Shown here: positions 1 through 7,900 of the stretch, one piece after another
Numbering within the stretch: position 1 is the first letter of the stretch
Layout of the letters: every line of letters begins with the position of its first letter
Position numbers and translations under genes: made by a program
The notes under the pieces: generated by a model
Database searches by the model: none
Told to the model about the DNA's origin: nothing
Seen by the model: the letters and a program-made list of their open reading frames with translations, nothing else
From: an uncultured Peptostreptococcaceae bacterium
GTDB taxonomy: Bacteria; Bacillota; Clostridia; Peptostreptococcales; Anaerovoracaceae
Direction of reading: 5' to 3'
DNA: 32,015 nt
Assembly (NCBI GenBank): GCA_949740445.1
Contig: CATJIF010000067.1
Location: forward strand, 1-32,015

Positions 1-1611
1 CGGGCCGATCTCCTCCAGTCCCTTGGCAAAGGCCGCCTCCGTAAGCCCTCTGCAGTTGAAAAACGCCTTTTCACCAATGGTTCGCAGGTTTGCGCCAAAG
101 CTTATCTTCTGAAGCTCGGAACCGGCAAAGGCGCAGGGCCCGATATCGGTCAATGAATCCGGAAAAGTAACGCCGGTCAGGGACCTCTGATCTTCAAAGG
201 CGGATTCCGCAATGGTTTCCACCCCCCTGGGCACGGTGTAGTGTCCCAGTTCGCCTAACGCCAGGTACAGCGTCCGCCCGTCGGCGGAGAGCAGGCTGGT
301 TCCTTCTGCCCGAAAGCAAGAGTTCTCCGGGCTTACAGTGAGCTCTTTCAGAGCCCGGCCGGATTTCCGGCTTCCGGTAAATGCATCGTATTCGCCAGAA
401 AAAAATGCCTTTTGATCAATGCGTTTTACAGCCTTTCCAATGTAGAGCTTTTCCAGCTGAGCATCCTGGAAGATCCCCTTTGGCAGCTCCTCCACTTCGT
501 CCGGAATATTAACCTCCTTCAGGCCGAAACAGCCGTTGAATGTGGTCGCAGCCAGCTTGGTGATCTTATTGGACAGCCGGATGCTTCGCAGGCTGATACA
601 GCCCTGAAGCGCTCCTCTGTAAAGATGTGTTACTGTGTCCGGCAGCGTCAGCGCGGTCAGGTAAATGTTGTCCCGAAAGGCTTCTTTCTCGATGGCATCC
701 ACCGGAAAGCCCTCGATATAGCCGGGAACCGTCACTTCCGCATCCTGTCCGTGATAGCCGGTAATTGTGATCTGGCCTTTGACATTGCGCTTATAAGTAA
801 AGCAGCTGTCATCTGTTACACCCTCTGATTCTGCATAGCCGGATGGTGGCGTCGGGGCAGATTGGACCTCCGAAACGAACGGAAGCCCCGGAGTGGGTTG
901 GACCCCGGAAGGCCCCTTCCGCCTCCTTGCTGAGGTTGCAAGGAGCTGCAAAACACCTATCTGCTGTAAATATTTCTTCGCCGTCGTGCCATACAATTCC
1001 TGGCATTTATTCGTAAAAGTCTTCAACCGCCCCTTATACTCCGGATTTTCAAAGATAAGCGCCCCTATGGATGCAGGCCTCGGCTGTGTCTTATACTTTT
1101 CCACCAGCACATCCAGCATGGCCTGGATGTCGACCTCAGGCCGGCCGCCAGCCTCCGGATTGTATTCATAGCCGTAAGCGGCCAGGAAAGACTGCATATC
1201 CGGATACCCCAGCCAGCGGTAGACCCCTGAAATGTTGCTTCCCAGATTTTTGTGATCCTTCTCAACATGGCGGTCAATTACACGGTCCGGATAGTATTCC
1301 TCCAGCCGCCGCAGGATATTTTCTACCTTGTTTTTAATAATATCCGGCTCGTTTCCCGGAGTGTACATTACGCTGTCCCTCAGCTCCCGCACCTCGTTGC
1401 CGGAGATTTTTACAAAACCACGGGAGGCGAACAGCTCCTCTACAGTAGCATATCCCGCCTGGCGATACAGCCTGGCAAAGCGCTCCCGCAGTTCGTCGTC
1501 CAGGGCGTCCAGTCCAAAGACCTTGTGCTCCGGAAAGTACTTCTCTAACCTGGCAAACGCTCTATCCAATGAAAGAGACAGCTTCTCGTCCATTTCCAAT
1601 GGACTGTTCAT
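1..1611 (-). CDS. BspA-like leucine-rich-repeat protein, C-terminus beyond the left edge
   Basis: The frame is open for 537 codons and runs off the left edge, so the C-terminus is missing. The start ATG at 1611 has AAAGGAGCG about 9 bases upstream. Residues about 12-55, 85-150 and 163-220 look like three diverged copies of a helical unit of about 55-60 residues (shared pattern L..LE.YYP....., ending in GY...SFLAAYGY or similar). A Pro/Ser-rich linker follows. From about residue 270 come BspA/LRR_5 repeats such as LTALTLPDTVTHLYRGAL and ITKLAATTFNGCFGLKEV. No signal peptide or membrane segment is visible in the part seen. LRR_5 proteins usually mediate protein or surface binding, but without a signal peptide this one may be intracellular. 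It is probably co-transcribed with the 57-residue gene 26 bases upstream. Family placement is secure; function is unknown. Confidence 0.85.
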   Translation of the reverse strand, partial: MNSPLEMDEKLSLSLDRAFARLEKYFPEHKVFGLDALDDELRERFARLYRQAGYATVEELFASRGFVKISGNEVRELRDSVMYTPGNEPDIIKNKVENILRRLEEYYPDRVIDRHVEKDHKNLGSNISGVYRWLGYPDMQSFLAAYGYEYNPEAGGRPEVDIQAMLDVLVEKYKTQPRPASIGALIFENPEYKGRLKTFTNKCQELYGTTAKKYLQQIGVLQLLATSARRRKGPSGVQPTPGLPFVSEVQSAPTPPSGYAESEGVTDDSCFTYKRNVKGQITITGYHGQDAEVTVPGYIEGFPVDAIEKEAFRDNIYLTALTLPDTVTHLYRGALQGCISLRSIRLSNKITKLAATTFNGCFGLKEVNIPDEVEELPKGIFQDAQLEKLYIGKAVKRIDQKAFFSGEYDAFTGSRKSGRALKELTVSPENSCFRAEGTSLLSADGRTLYLALGELGHYTVPRGVETIAESAFEDQRSLTGVTFPDSLTDIGPCAFAGSELQKISFGANLRTIGEKAFFNCRGLTEAAFAKGLEEIGP

Positions 1612-1637
1612 ATCTAAACACGCTCCTTTTATGTACG

Positions 1638-1811
1638 CTATCGCAATCCATATCGCTCTGCAATCTTCTCCAGTTCTTCCCTGTCTCCATTGCGGATCTG
1701 CTCCTCATCTACGAGCATCGCTGGCATACCGGCCATTGCCCCAGCATATATTTCATCTAACAGCTGGCAGCGCAGGGCCTCATTATCACTGTTTTGTGGA
1801 ATCTTTATCAT
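1638..1811 (-). CDS. Small conserved-looking protein (57 aa) upstream of the LRR gene
   Basis: The ORF is short, starts MIKIPQNSD and ends AERYGLR. CAGGAG lies about 10 bases before the ATG. It stops 26 bases before the LRR gene, on the same strand, so the two form a likely two-gene operon. The product is acidic and has a Met/Ala-rich middle (YAGAMAGMPAM) followed by a helical, Glu-rich C-terminal half (EEQIRNGDREELEKIAERYG). There is no Cys pair, signal peptide or membrane segment. I recognise no family. Good ribosome binding site, tight spacing and protein-like composition support a real gene; its role, perhaps as a partner of the LRR protein, is inference. Confidence 0.6.
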   Translation of the reverse strand: MIKIPQNSDNEALRCQLLDEIYAGAMAGMPAMLVDEEQIRNGDREELEKIAERYGLR

Positions 1812-1870
1812 TTGATGTATCTCCTGTTCTCGATTTTCCGGAGGAAAAACAGCATCTCCGGTCTATCTAT

Positions 1871-1899
1871 ATCCTACGCAGAATTCCCGAAATTTGCAA
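1871..1899 (-). promoter_or_regulatory. Possible sigma-A promoter for the small gene and LRR gene
   Basis: On the minus strand TTGCAA (1894-1899) is separated by 17 bases from TAGGAT (1871-1876). Each box matches 4 of 6 consensus bases. Position and strand suit the 57-residue gene that starts at 1811. An alternative -10 (TATAGA) lies just downstream. The call is weak. Confidence 0.3.
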
Positions 1900-1942
1900 A
1901 TCTTTTTCGTCGATTTTTCTCAAAATCGGAAGCTGGTAAAAG

Positions 1943-1990
1943 TGAAAACCCGGAACACCTACCGATACTGATGGCTACTCCGGGTTGTTT
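1943..1990 (-). terminator. Intrinsic terminator after the ABC-F gene
   Basis: AACCCGGA (1947-1954) and TCCGGGTT (1979-1986) form a perfect 8-bp stem with a 24-base loop that can pair further. On the minus strand the stem is followed by TTTTCACTTTT. It sits about 70 bases after the ABC-F stop codon and closes that transcription unit. Confidence 0.6.
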
Positions 1991-2057
1991 CTTTTTCATT
2001 CACGTTGGCGGCAGCAAGGCAGTACAGCGGCGATTGCGCATCACCGCAAATACCGCC

Positions 2058-3554
2058 TCACAGCCGGCTAAACTCAATGCGCCTTGCGGACAGGTCATCT
2101 AAAAACGCCTGATCGTGCTCTGCCAAAAGCATAGTCATACCCGCCTGCTTCAAAAGCCGCGCCAGCTGCCCCCGGCTGATGATATCCACGAAATTCAGGG
2201 GTTCATCCCACAGATACAGATGCGCCTCCTGGCATAAACTGCATGCCAGCAGCACCTTTTTCTTCTGCCCCTCGCTGAATTCCTCCAGGGGGATTTCAAA
2301 CTGCGCCTTTGAAAGATCCATGTAGCGCAAAATCGCTTTTAAGCGGCTTTCGTCGATCCCCTCGCATCTTGCAAGCTGCGACAGGCTTCCCGAGAGATGG
2401 TTGGTATCCTGCAAAACGCAGGATACGCGCAGCCCGCTGGCAATGTGCAGCGTTCCGCTGCAGCGCAGATTTGGCGCCGGCCGTTTCATCAGAAGCGACA
2501 GCAGGCTGGATTTTCCGCATCCGTTGCTTCCCTGCAAGGCAGCGAGCTCTCCCGCTTCGATGCAGAAGGTCAGCGGCTGGCAGATCTGGCGCTCTCCGTA
2601 AAACAGCGTCAATCCGTCTGCCTCTATCATCCTTCCTCCCCGCCAGGCCAGGGGCGTCAGCTTAAGATCTCTATCGAATTCCAGATTCTTCAAAAGTCCC
2701 TCTTTTTCTTCCAGTGCCCGCTGTTTGCGCTGTTGTGCGGCTTTGGAGCGCTTCATCATGCGGGCAGCCTGAGCGCCGATATAGCCCTTATCCGGCTTCA
2801 GCCCCGCAAGTCTCGTCCCGTTTTTCGTCGCCTCTACCCGGTCGGACCACTCCGCCGTCCGTTTCGCCGCTTCGCTCATCTTTCGTATCTCCCGCTGGAG
2901 CTTCTGGTTTTCGGCAAGCTCAAACTGGTCTCTGCGCTGCTTATTCTCCTGGTAGCAGTCGTAATTCCCCTTCTGAATCTGAATTTCCGACGGGTTGATG
3001 GACATCGTGTGGTCGGTGCACGCATTCAGAAGCTGCCGGTCGTGGGATACCAGCAAGAATCCTTTTTTCCGGTTCAGGTATTTGGCCACCGCCTGCCGCC
3101 CCAGATAATCCAGGTGGTCGGTAGGCTCGTCGATTAAAAGGAACCTCCCTTCTTCTAAAAAGAGCGACGCCAGCATGATCTTTGTCTGCTCGCCGCCACT
3201 GAGCGTGCCGAAGGACTGATAGAGCCGCTCCTCCTCCACGTTTAGAAGCGACAGCTCCCTGACCAGCGCCCACCATTCATATCCCGGCGATATCTGTTCT
3301 GCTGCCAGATATGCCGGCGCCTGCCGGTCGACGTGCCGGCAGGGAAAATAGACAAACTGCACCGATGAAGAAATGTTTCCTCTGCCGGTATACTCCCCCG
3401 CAAGCAGGCGCAGCAGCGTCGTCTTTCCCCGGCCGTTGCGCCCGGTCAATCCCAGCTTCCAGTCGGTATCCAGCTGAAAGGAAACATCGTCGAACACCAG
3501 CTCGCAGCTTCCCTCATAACCAAATGTCAAATGCGACACAGTAATCAATGACAT
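2058..3554 (-). CDS. lsa-like: Lsa-type ABC-F ribosomal protection protein
   Basis: Antibiotic-resistance ABC-F ATPases of the Lsa/Vga group bind the ribosomal E site and dislodge lincosamides, streptogramin A and pleuromutilins. The product is 498 residues with no membrane segments and two ABC domains. Domain 1 has Walker A GRNGRGKT (38-45), signature LSGGEQ (118-123) and Walker B FLLIDEPTDHLD. Domain 2 has Walker A GSNGCGKS (342-349), signature FSEGQ (426-430) and Walker B LYLWDEP (446-452). The charged helical linker between them (about 205-300) is the region that reaches toward the drug site. The opening (FGYEG, then DTDWKLGLTGRNGRGKTTLL) and the EPLNFVDIISR segment resemble Lsa proteins more than housekeeping EttA/Uup types, and Lsa(A) has the same length. 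The frame is open further upstream, but ATG 3554 has AAAGGAGG 8 bases before it. The leader carries an apparent attenuator. Actual drug spectrum is inferred. Confidence 0.88.
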   Translation of the reverse strand: MSLITVSHLTFGYEGSCELVFDDVSFQLDTDWKLGLTGRNGRGKTTLLRLLAGEYTGRGNISSSVQFVYFPCRHVDRQAPAYLAAEQISPGYEWWALVRELSLLNVEEERLYQSFGTLSGGEQTKIMLASLFLEEGRFLLIDEPTDHLDYLGRQAVAKYLNRKKGFLLVSHDRQLLNACTDHTMSINPSEIQIQKGNYDCYQENKQRRDQFELAENQKLQREIRKMSEAAKRTAEWSDRVEATKNGTRLAGLKPDKGYIGAQAARMMKRSKAAQQRKQRALEEKEGLLKNLEFDRDLKLTPLAWRGGRMIEADGLTLFYGERQICQPLTFCIEAGELAALQGSNGCGKSSLLSLLMKRPAPNLRCSGTLHIASGLRVSCVLQDTNHLSGSLSQLARCEGIDESRLKAILRYMDLSKAQFEIPLEEFSEGQKKKVLLACSLCQEAHLYLWDEPLNFVDIISRGQLARLLKQAGMTMLLAEHDQAFLDDLSARRIEFSRL

Positions 3555-3609
3555 AGGGCATTCCTCCTTTATTTGAACCTCCCGTGCATAACGCGCGGTT
3601 TTTCTGCAC

Positions 3610-3642
3610 AAAAAACGCAGGAAAGCCCATACGCCTCCTGCG
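3610..3642 (-). terminator. Attenuator terminator in the ABC-F leader
   Basis: On the minus strand CGCAGGA (3642-3636) pairs perfectly with TCCTGCG (3622-3616), followed by six T. It ends about 55 bases before the ABC-F start and upstream of its ribosome binding site, so transcription must read through it to express the gene. This placement is typical of antibiotic-induced attenuators of ABC-F genes. Confidence 0.7.
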
Positions 3643-3814
3643 ATCTGTGATGAAGGAATTCTCCGGCAAGCACCGTTTTGGCCCTGCCAAAGCCCGCTCT
3701 GTGCGTTGCAATCAGCAAGCCTTTGCTGATCTGCGCATAAAACGGGACGCATCCGTCAAAGATATTTTTAAGGAAAAGAATGGTATCGACTTTCTTGCGC
3801 GCACGTAAAACCAG

Positions 3815-3832
3815 GGAAAGCCTGCGCTTTCC
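3815..3832 (-). promoter_or_regulatory. Leader hairpin with antiterminator potential
   Basis: GGAAAGC (minus, 3832-3826) pairs with GCTTTCC (3821-3815) across a 4-base loop, about 30 bases after the leader ORF stop. The same GGAAAGC can instead pair with a second GCTTTCC at 3626-3620, which overlaps the 3' arm of the terminator at 3616-3642. The two foldings are mutually exclusive, as expected of an antiterminator switch. Confidence 0.5.
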
Positions 3833-3860
3833 ACCTCTTTGCGTGCTGATGGTTTTGTTT

Positions 3861-3884
3861 TTAGCAAGAAATCGTCGTAAACAT
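3861..3884 (-). CDS. Leader peptide ORF of the ABC-F gene (7 codons)
   Basis: The ORF reads MFTTISC then stop, preceded by AGAAGGGAGAAGAA, a usable ribosome binding site. It lies about 310 bases upstream of the ABC-F start on the same strand, ahead of one hairpin and one intrinsic terminator. In known Vml/Lsa-type systems a drug-stalled ribosome on such a leader ORF changes the RNA fold and permits readthrough. Here that role is inferred from layout. Confidence 0.5.
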   Translation of the reverse strand: MFTTISC

Positions 3885-3959
3885 TTCTTCTCCCTTCTGA
3901 TTTTTTATTTGTGTTTTTATTCGCAGGAATGCGCACAAGCGCAAAGCCCCATCAGCGGC

Positions 3960-4379
3960 CTACTGCTGTGCCGGAATGCTTCTGTGCCCCAGGCCGATTA
4001 CCACTTCGTTTAAGTGAAGCAAGCCGATGCTCATAAAAATGCAGACCGACAGATGCTCTTGATAGCGGCAGATCGCGATTTTTCCGCCTCCGTTTAAGCC
4101 AGTGGCCTTTGCAGCAACCTGGCTCATGGCCTCTCTGGCCGCGCCGGCAATCGCCCCGTCGTCCAGATGGCACTCCCGGCTGAGCCCGCTTTTTCTCGAA
4201 GCAATGATGGCGCGCTCGATGATCAGATGCACGGAATTGATGATGTCTCCGCCCACGTCCACGGCTACCGCCTGAACGCCCTTTTCGCGCAGGCGGCCGA
4301 TCAGTCGCTCCTCTTCTGCTCTGGTCGAGGTAATCGCCACCCGTATCGCAGTCTTAGCAACATCTGTACTGTCGTACAT
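3960..4379 (-). CDS. hutP: HutP family protein
   Basis: HutP is an L-histidine- and Mg2+-dependent RNA-binding antiterminator, known from the Bacillus hut operon. This 139-residue product fits the family along its length. It has an N-terminal VAKTAIRVAITSTRAEEERL helix, then IERAIIASRKSGL, HLDDGAIAGAAREAMSQVA (His71), GLNGGGKIAICRYQEHLSV (His109) and GLLHLNEVVIGLGHRSI (His122, His132). Conserved His residues in this family ligate metal and histidine. ATG 4379 is chosen because GGGAGG lies 7 bases upstream; an upstream in-frame ATG has no such site. It has its own promoter and no hut catabolic genes beside it, so its RNA target is unknown. Clostridial HutP-like proteins may have other roles. 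Confidence 0.85.
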   Translation of the reverse strand: MYDSTDVAKTAIRVAITSTRAEEERLIGRLREKGVQAVAVDVGGDIINSVHLIIERAIIASRKSGLSRECHLDDGAIAGAAREAMSQVAAKATGLNGGGKIAICRYQEHLSVCIFMSIGLLHLNEVVIGLGHRSIPAQQ

Positions 4380-4423
4380 ACACGCTCCTCCCATTTCTGC
4401 ACTCCTTTATCGAATCCTTTTTT

Positions 4424-4452
4424 ATTGTACCTCATTTTACCGCAACTTTCAA
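4424..4452 (-). promoter_or_regulatory. Sigma-A promoter of hutP
   Basis: TTGAAA (4447-4452) and TACAAT (4424-4429) on the minus strand are separated by exactly 17 bases. Each matches 5 of 6 consensus positions. The predicted start of transcription is about 40 bases before the hutP ATG. Confidence 0.7.
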
Positions 4453-4555
4453 ACCCCTATGGAGAAAAAAATCAAAAAGAAACATTACGAAATCATTAAA
4501 CTCTATCGTTCTGGGAACTTTTTCCCCGCTTTTTCTGTCCAAAAATGACGGGGTA

Positions 4556-4564
4556 TGATATAAT
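4556..4564 (+). promoter_or_regulatory. Extended -10 promoter for the penicillin-binding protein
   Basis: TGATATAAT gives a perfect TATAAT (4559-4564) with an upstream TG extension; no good -35 box is present, as is common for extended -10 promoters. It points toward the PBP gene, whose start lies about 415 bases downstream across a repeat cluster. Confidence 0.55.
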
Positions 4565-4714
4565 GTCTACATCCGGCGATTGGCGAGTGCGTAGCACGAA
4601 GGCAGAGCCGCGATGTAACAGACATCGCGCAGCTTAGCGATTGGCAAGCCGAGTAAAGCAAGGCGCCGACAGAGCTTAGCGGAGCCGATGCAATGTCTAC
4701 ATCCGGCGATTGGC
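4562..4714. repeat. 23-bp direct repeat pair, 130 bp apart
   Basis: The 23-base string beginning AATGTCTACATCCGG and ending in CGATTGGC occurs at 4562-4584 and again at 4692-4714. The first copy overlaps the -10 box of the PBP promoter. Between them lies a GC-rich segment with a hairpin GCGATGT/ACATCGC (about 4612-4630) and several GCGATTGGC/GGAGCCGATG-like elements. No coding function is apparent. Confidence 0.75.
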
Positions 4715-4726
4715 ACCTACGCTACG

Positions 4727-4940
4727 CTTCGCTGTCCGTTTTGCCAACAAATCGACCGCACGCGTTGCGCTTGTCTCTTTGGGCAAAAAGGCGAGTGCGT
4801 AGCACGAAGGCAACGCAGCAGCTTACGCTGCTTGCTCCTACGTTCGCTTACGCTCACTTCGCTGTCCGTTTTGCCAACAAATCGACCGCGCGCGTTGCGC
4901 TTGTCTCTTTGGGCAAAAAGACGAGTGCGCAGCACGAAGG
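4727..4940. repeat. Two 84-bp foldable repeat copies, 130 bp period
   Basis: An 84-base unit occurs at 4727-4810 and 4857-4940 with three mismatches. Each copy is an imperfect inverted repeat: GCTACGC/CGC/TTTTGCC near the left end is mirrored by GGGCAAAAAG/GCG/GCGTAGC at the right end, so it could form a long hairpin. A partial third copy of the right end (GCGAGTGCGTAGCACGAAGG) is at 4583-4602. The whole cluster lies between the PBP promoter and its start codon. It resembles a dispersed palindromic repeat family rather than a gene. Confidence 0.75.
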
Positions 4941-4978
4941 GGGCCGGATGCAGTTACGATCAAAGGAGGGGGCATTGT

Positions 4979-7900
4979 TTGAAAGATGATTTTAAATCAG
5001 AGGAAGAAAAAACGAAAGAAATTGACGATTTTTTAAGTCAGTTCAATAAACCGGACGAAGTTGAGGATAGCTTCGACGAAATTACCGACCGCTTTGGAAA
5101 GAGCTTTGGCGGCACAGGCGAGGAGTACGGTGGCCCTTCTCCCCCAAAGCCTTCCCCAAAAAGCGAAGAAAACCTTTCGGGCGGACGCATGCAGCGGCTG
5201 CGTTCCCAGCAGGATAGTGGCGAGGGCCGGCCTAGCGCCGGGCAAAAAATATCATATGCTCTTTTGTGCCTGCTCGCTGCCATCCGCGGTTTTTTCCGCC
5301 GCATCGCTGTCAGCCTAAAGCTGATAGCTCCCGCATCCGAAGCTAACGCAGAAGAAATATCTTCAGGAGAAACTATGTCACGTTCAGAAAAAAAGAAAAA
5401 AAAGAAGCGGTACAGAATCAATATCAAGCGGCTGATTCTTTTCTTCATCATTCTGTTCCTGCTGGCTGGTATTGCAGCCGGTGCGGTGCTCATCTCCATC
5501 ATCAGAACGACGCCGCCCATTGATACCGCAGATATTTACAGCCTGCTTTCCGAAAACTCCGTGCTCTACGACAGCCAGGGACAGGTGTTAGAAAACATAA
5601 CAAAGCCCGGGACTTCGGAAATCCGCACCAATATCGCCTATTCCGATCTTCCCACGCATCTGGTCAACGCCTTTATCGCCATTGAGGATAAGACGTTTTG
5701 GAAGCATCACGGCTTTAATTTTATCCGCATCGGCGGTGCCATCTGGGAAAGTGTTACCAAGGGCGAGCCCATCAGCGGAACCAGCACCATCACGCAGCAG
5801 CTGGCCAGAAACCTCTATCTTTCTGCCGACCGCGAAATGGTCCGTAAAATCCAGGAGGCCTGGTATGCCCTGCAGCTGGAAAAGGAAATGACGAAGGAAC
5901 AGATTATCGAAGCCTATCTGAATACCATCAACCTGGGCTATGGTTCTTTCGGCGTACAGGCGGCCGCACAGGCATATTTCTCCAAAGACGTATCGGAGCT
6001 GACGCTTCCGGAATGCGCCGCTTTGGCTACCATTCCCAAAAGCCCCGGCAAATACGCTCTTCTAAAAGGAGATTCCAACGAAAATATCGACGATCCCGAT
6101 TCGCTGGACATCGTCAGCCGCACGGATGACTGGACGATCTGGTATAACGATGCCTTCGTGGAACGCCAGCACCTGGTTCTGCGCTTTATGCTGGAGCAGG
6201 AGCTGATTTCGCAGCAGGAATACGATGAGGCTATGGCTTACGATGTGCGCCAATCCATCAACCCTGGAAGCACCCATACGATTTCCCAGCACATTTCCTC
6301 TTACTTTGCGGATTACACCATCCGCCAGGTTGTCAGCGATCTGATGAAGGAATATGGCAAGACAGAAGAAGAAGCCAGAGAAATGCTCTATACCAAGGGG
6401 TTGCGCATTTACAGCACCATCGACGTCTCCATGCAGTCGATGGCCGAGGAGGAATTTGCCAAACCGGCCAATTTCCCCAGGCTCAACCGGAGAAGCCTGA
6501 AAAAGGATGGCAGTGGAAATATCCTTTCTGCCAACGGGCAGGTGCTTCTCTACAATAAAGCCAATTATTTTGACGGCAATGGAAACTTCATCCTTTCCGC
6601 CAGCGAATACCAGTGGAATCCTGACGGCAGCCTGACGATTTTCGCCGGAAAGCGCATGAACTTCTATAATACAAAGGTGCAGAACAAGACCGATGTCAGC
6701 GTCGAATTCAAAAACCTCTATACGGAAGAAAACGATCTGTTCTACAACATCGGCGGCGGTGTTATCGCCATCGGCGCTGATTACAAGAGCAAGGACAGCG
6801 ACGGAAATCTGGTGATCCGCTCGCAATTCTTTACCGACCATCCCAAGGTATTTGTCAACAACGGCAATTCCCTGTCCGTGGGGCCGGATTACTACTCGCT
6901 GAAGCAAATGGTTCTTCAGCCGCAGTCGGCCATGGTAATTATGGATTACCATACCGGCCAGATCAAGGCCATGGTCGGCGGTCGCTCCACCACCGGGCGC
7001 CTGCTCTATAACCGCGCCACTGGAACGCGTCAGCCCGGTTCTTCCTTTAAGCCCATCGGCGTATACGGACCGGCGCTGCAAAGCGGTGCTGACGGGCAGA
7101 GCGACTGGACGGCGGCCAGCGTCATCGACGACGCTCCGATGATCGTCAACGGCAGGCAGTGGCCGAAGAACTGGTACAGCGGCTTCCGCGGCCTGCATAC
7201 GCTGCGCACTTCGGTAGAGCAATCGGTCAATGTCAACGCCGTCAAGGTATTTACCGACATCGGCGTCGATGCCAGTCTGAAGTTCGCTAAAGGGATGGGA
7301 ATTACCTCCATCGTAGAGGAAGGAAGCATCAACGACCTGAACGCCGCGGCCCTGGCTTTAGGCGGCATGACCAACGGCGTCTCTCCGCTGGAAATGGCAG
7401 CAGCCTACGGCACCTTTGCCAATGGCGGCACTTACACGGAGCCGATCTGCTATACGAAGATTACCGATAAAAATGGAACGATTCTTTTGGAAAAAACGCC
7501 GCATACCCATCAAGCGATGGACCCTGGCGTCGCTTCCATTATGACCGATATTCTGCGCACCACCGTTACCAATGGCCTTGCCAAGCGTGCGGCCATCAGC
7601 GGGCAGCCCACTGCCGGAAAAACAGGAACCACCACCGATAACTACGATGCCTGGTTCGTAGGCTTTACGCCGTATTACTCCGCTGCTGTCTGGATTGGAA
7701 ACGACGTCAATTTAGAGCTGAGCGAAGGCTCTGCTGCTGCGACAAAGGTATGGCAGCTGATTATGAATCAGGTGCATCAGGGGTATTCCCGCGGCTCGTT
7801 CAAAATGGCCGAAAACGTGGTCAGCGCCGCCATTGATACCAAATCCGGAAAGCTGCCTTCTGAGCTGTCGGAGCATGATCCTCGCGGTTCTACCGTAAAA

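Noticed and set aside
3712-3936. 74-codon minus-strand frame in the ABC-F leader
   Set aside because: No good ribosome binding site, no family resemblance, and it covers the leader hairpin in another frame; the 7-codon leader ORF has better signals.
4561-4950. Possible CRISPR array
   Set aside because: The unit is 84 bp with internal inverted symmetry, only two full copies, no regular spacers and no cas genes.
4688-4978. Upstream extension of the PBP frame
   Set aside because: It translates the repeat cluster (Cys/Arg-rich, duplicated). TTG 4979 with AAAGGAGGGGG is the better start.
6062-7222. 386-residue minus-strand open frame inside the PBP gene
   Set aside because: It is a shadow of the PBP coding sequence: no ribosome binding site, no recognisable motif, and the plus strand has all catalytic PBP motifs through it.
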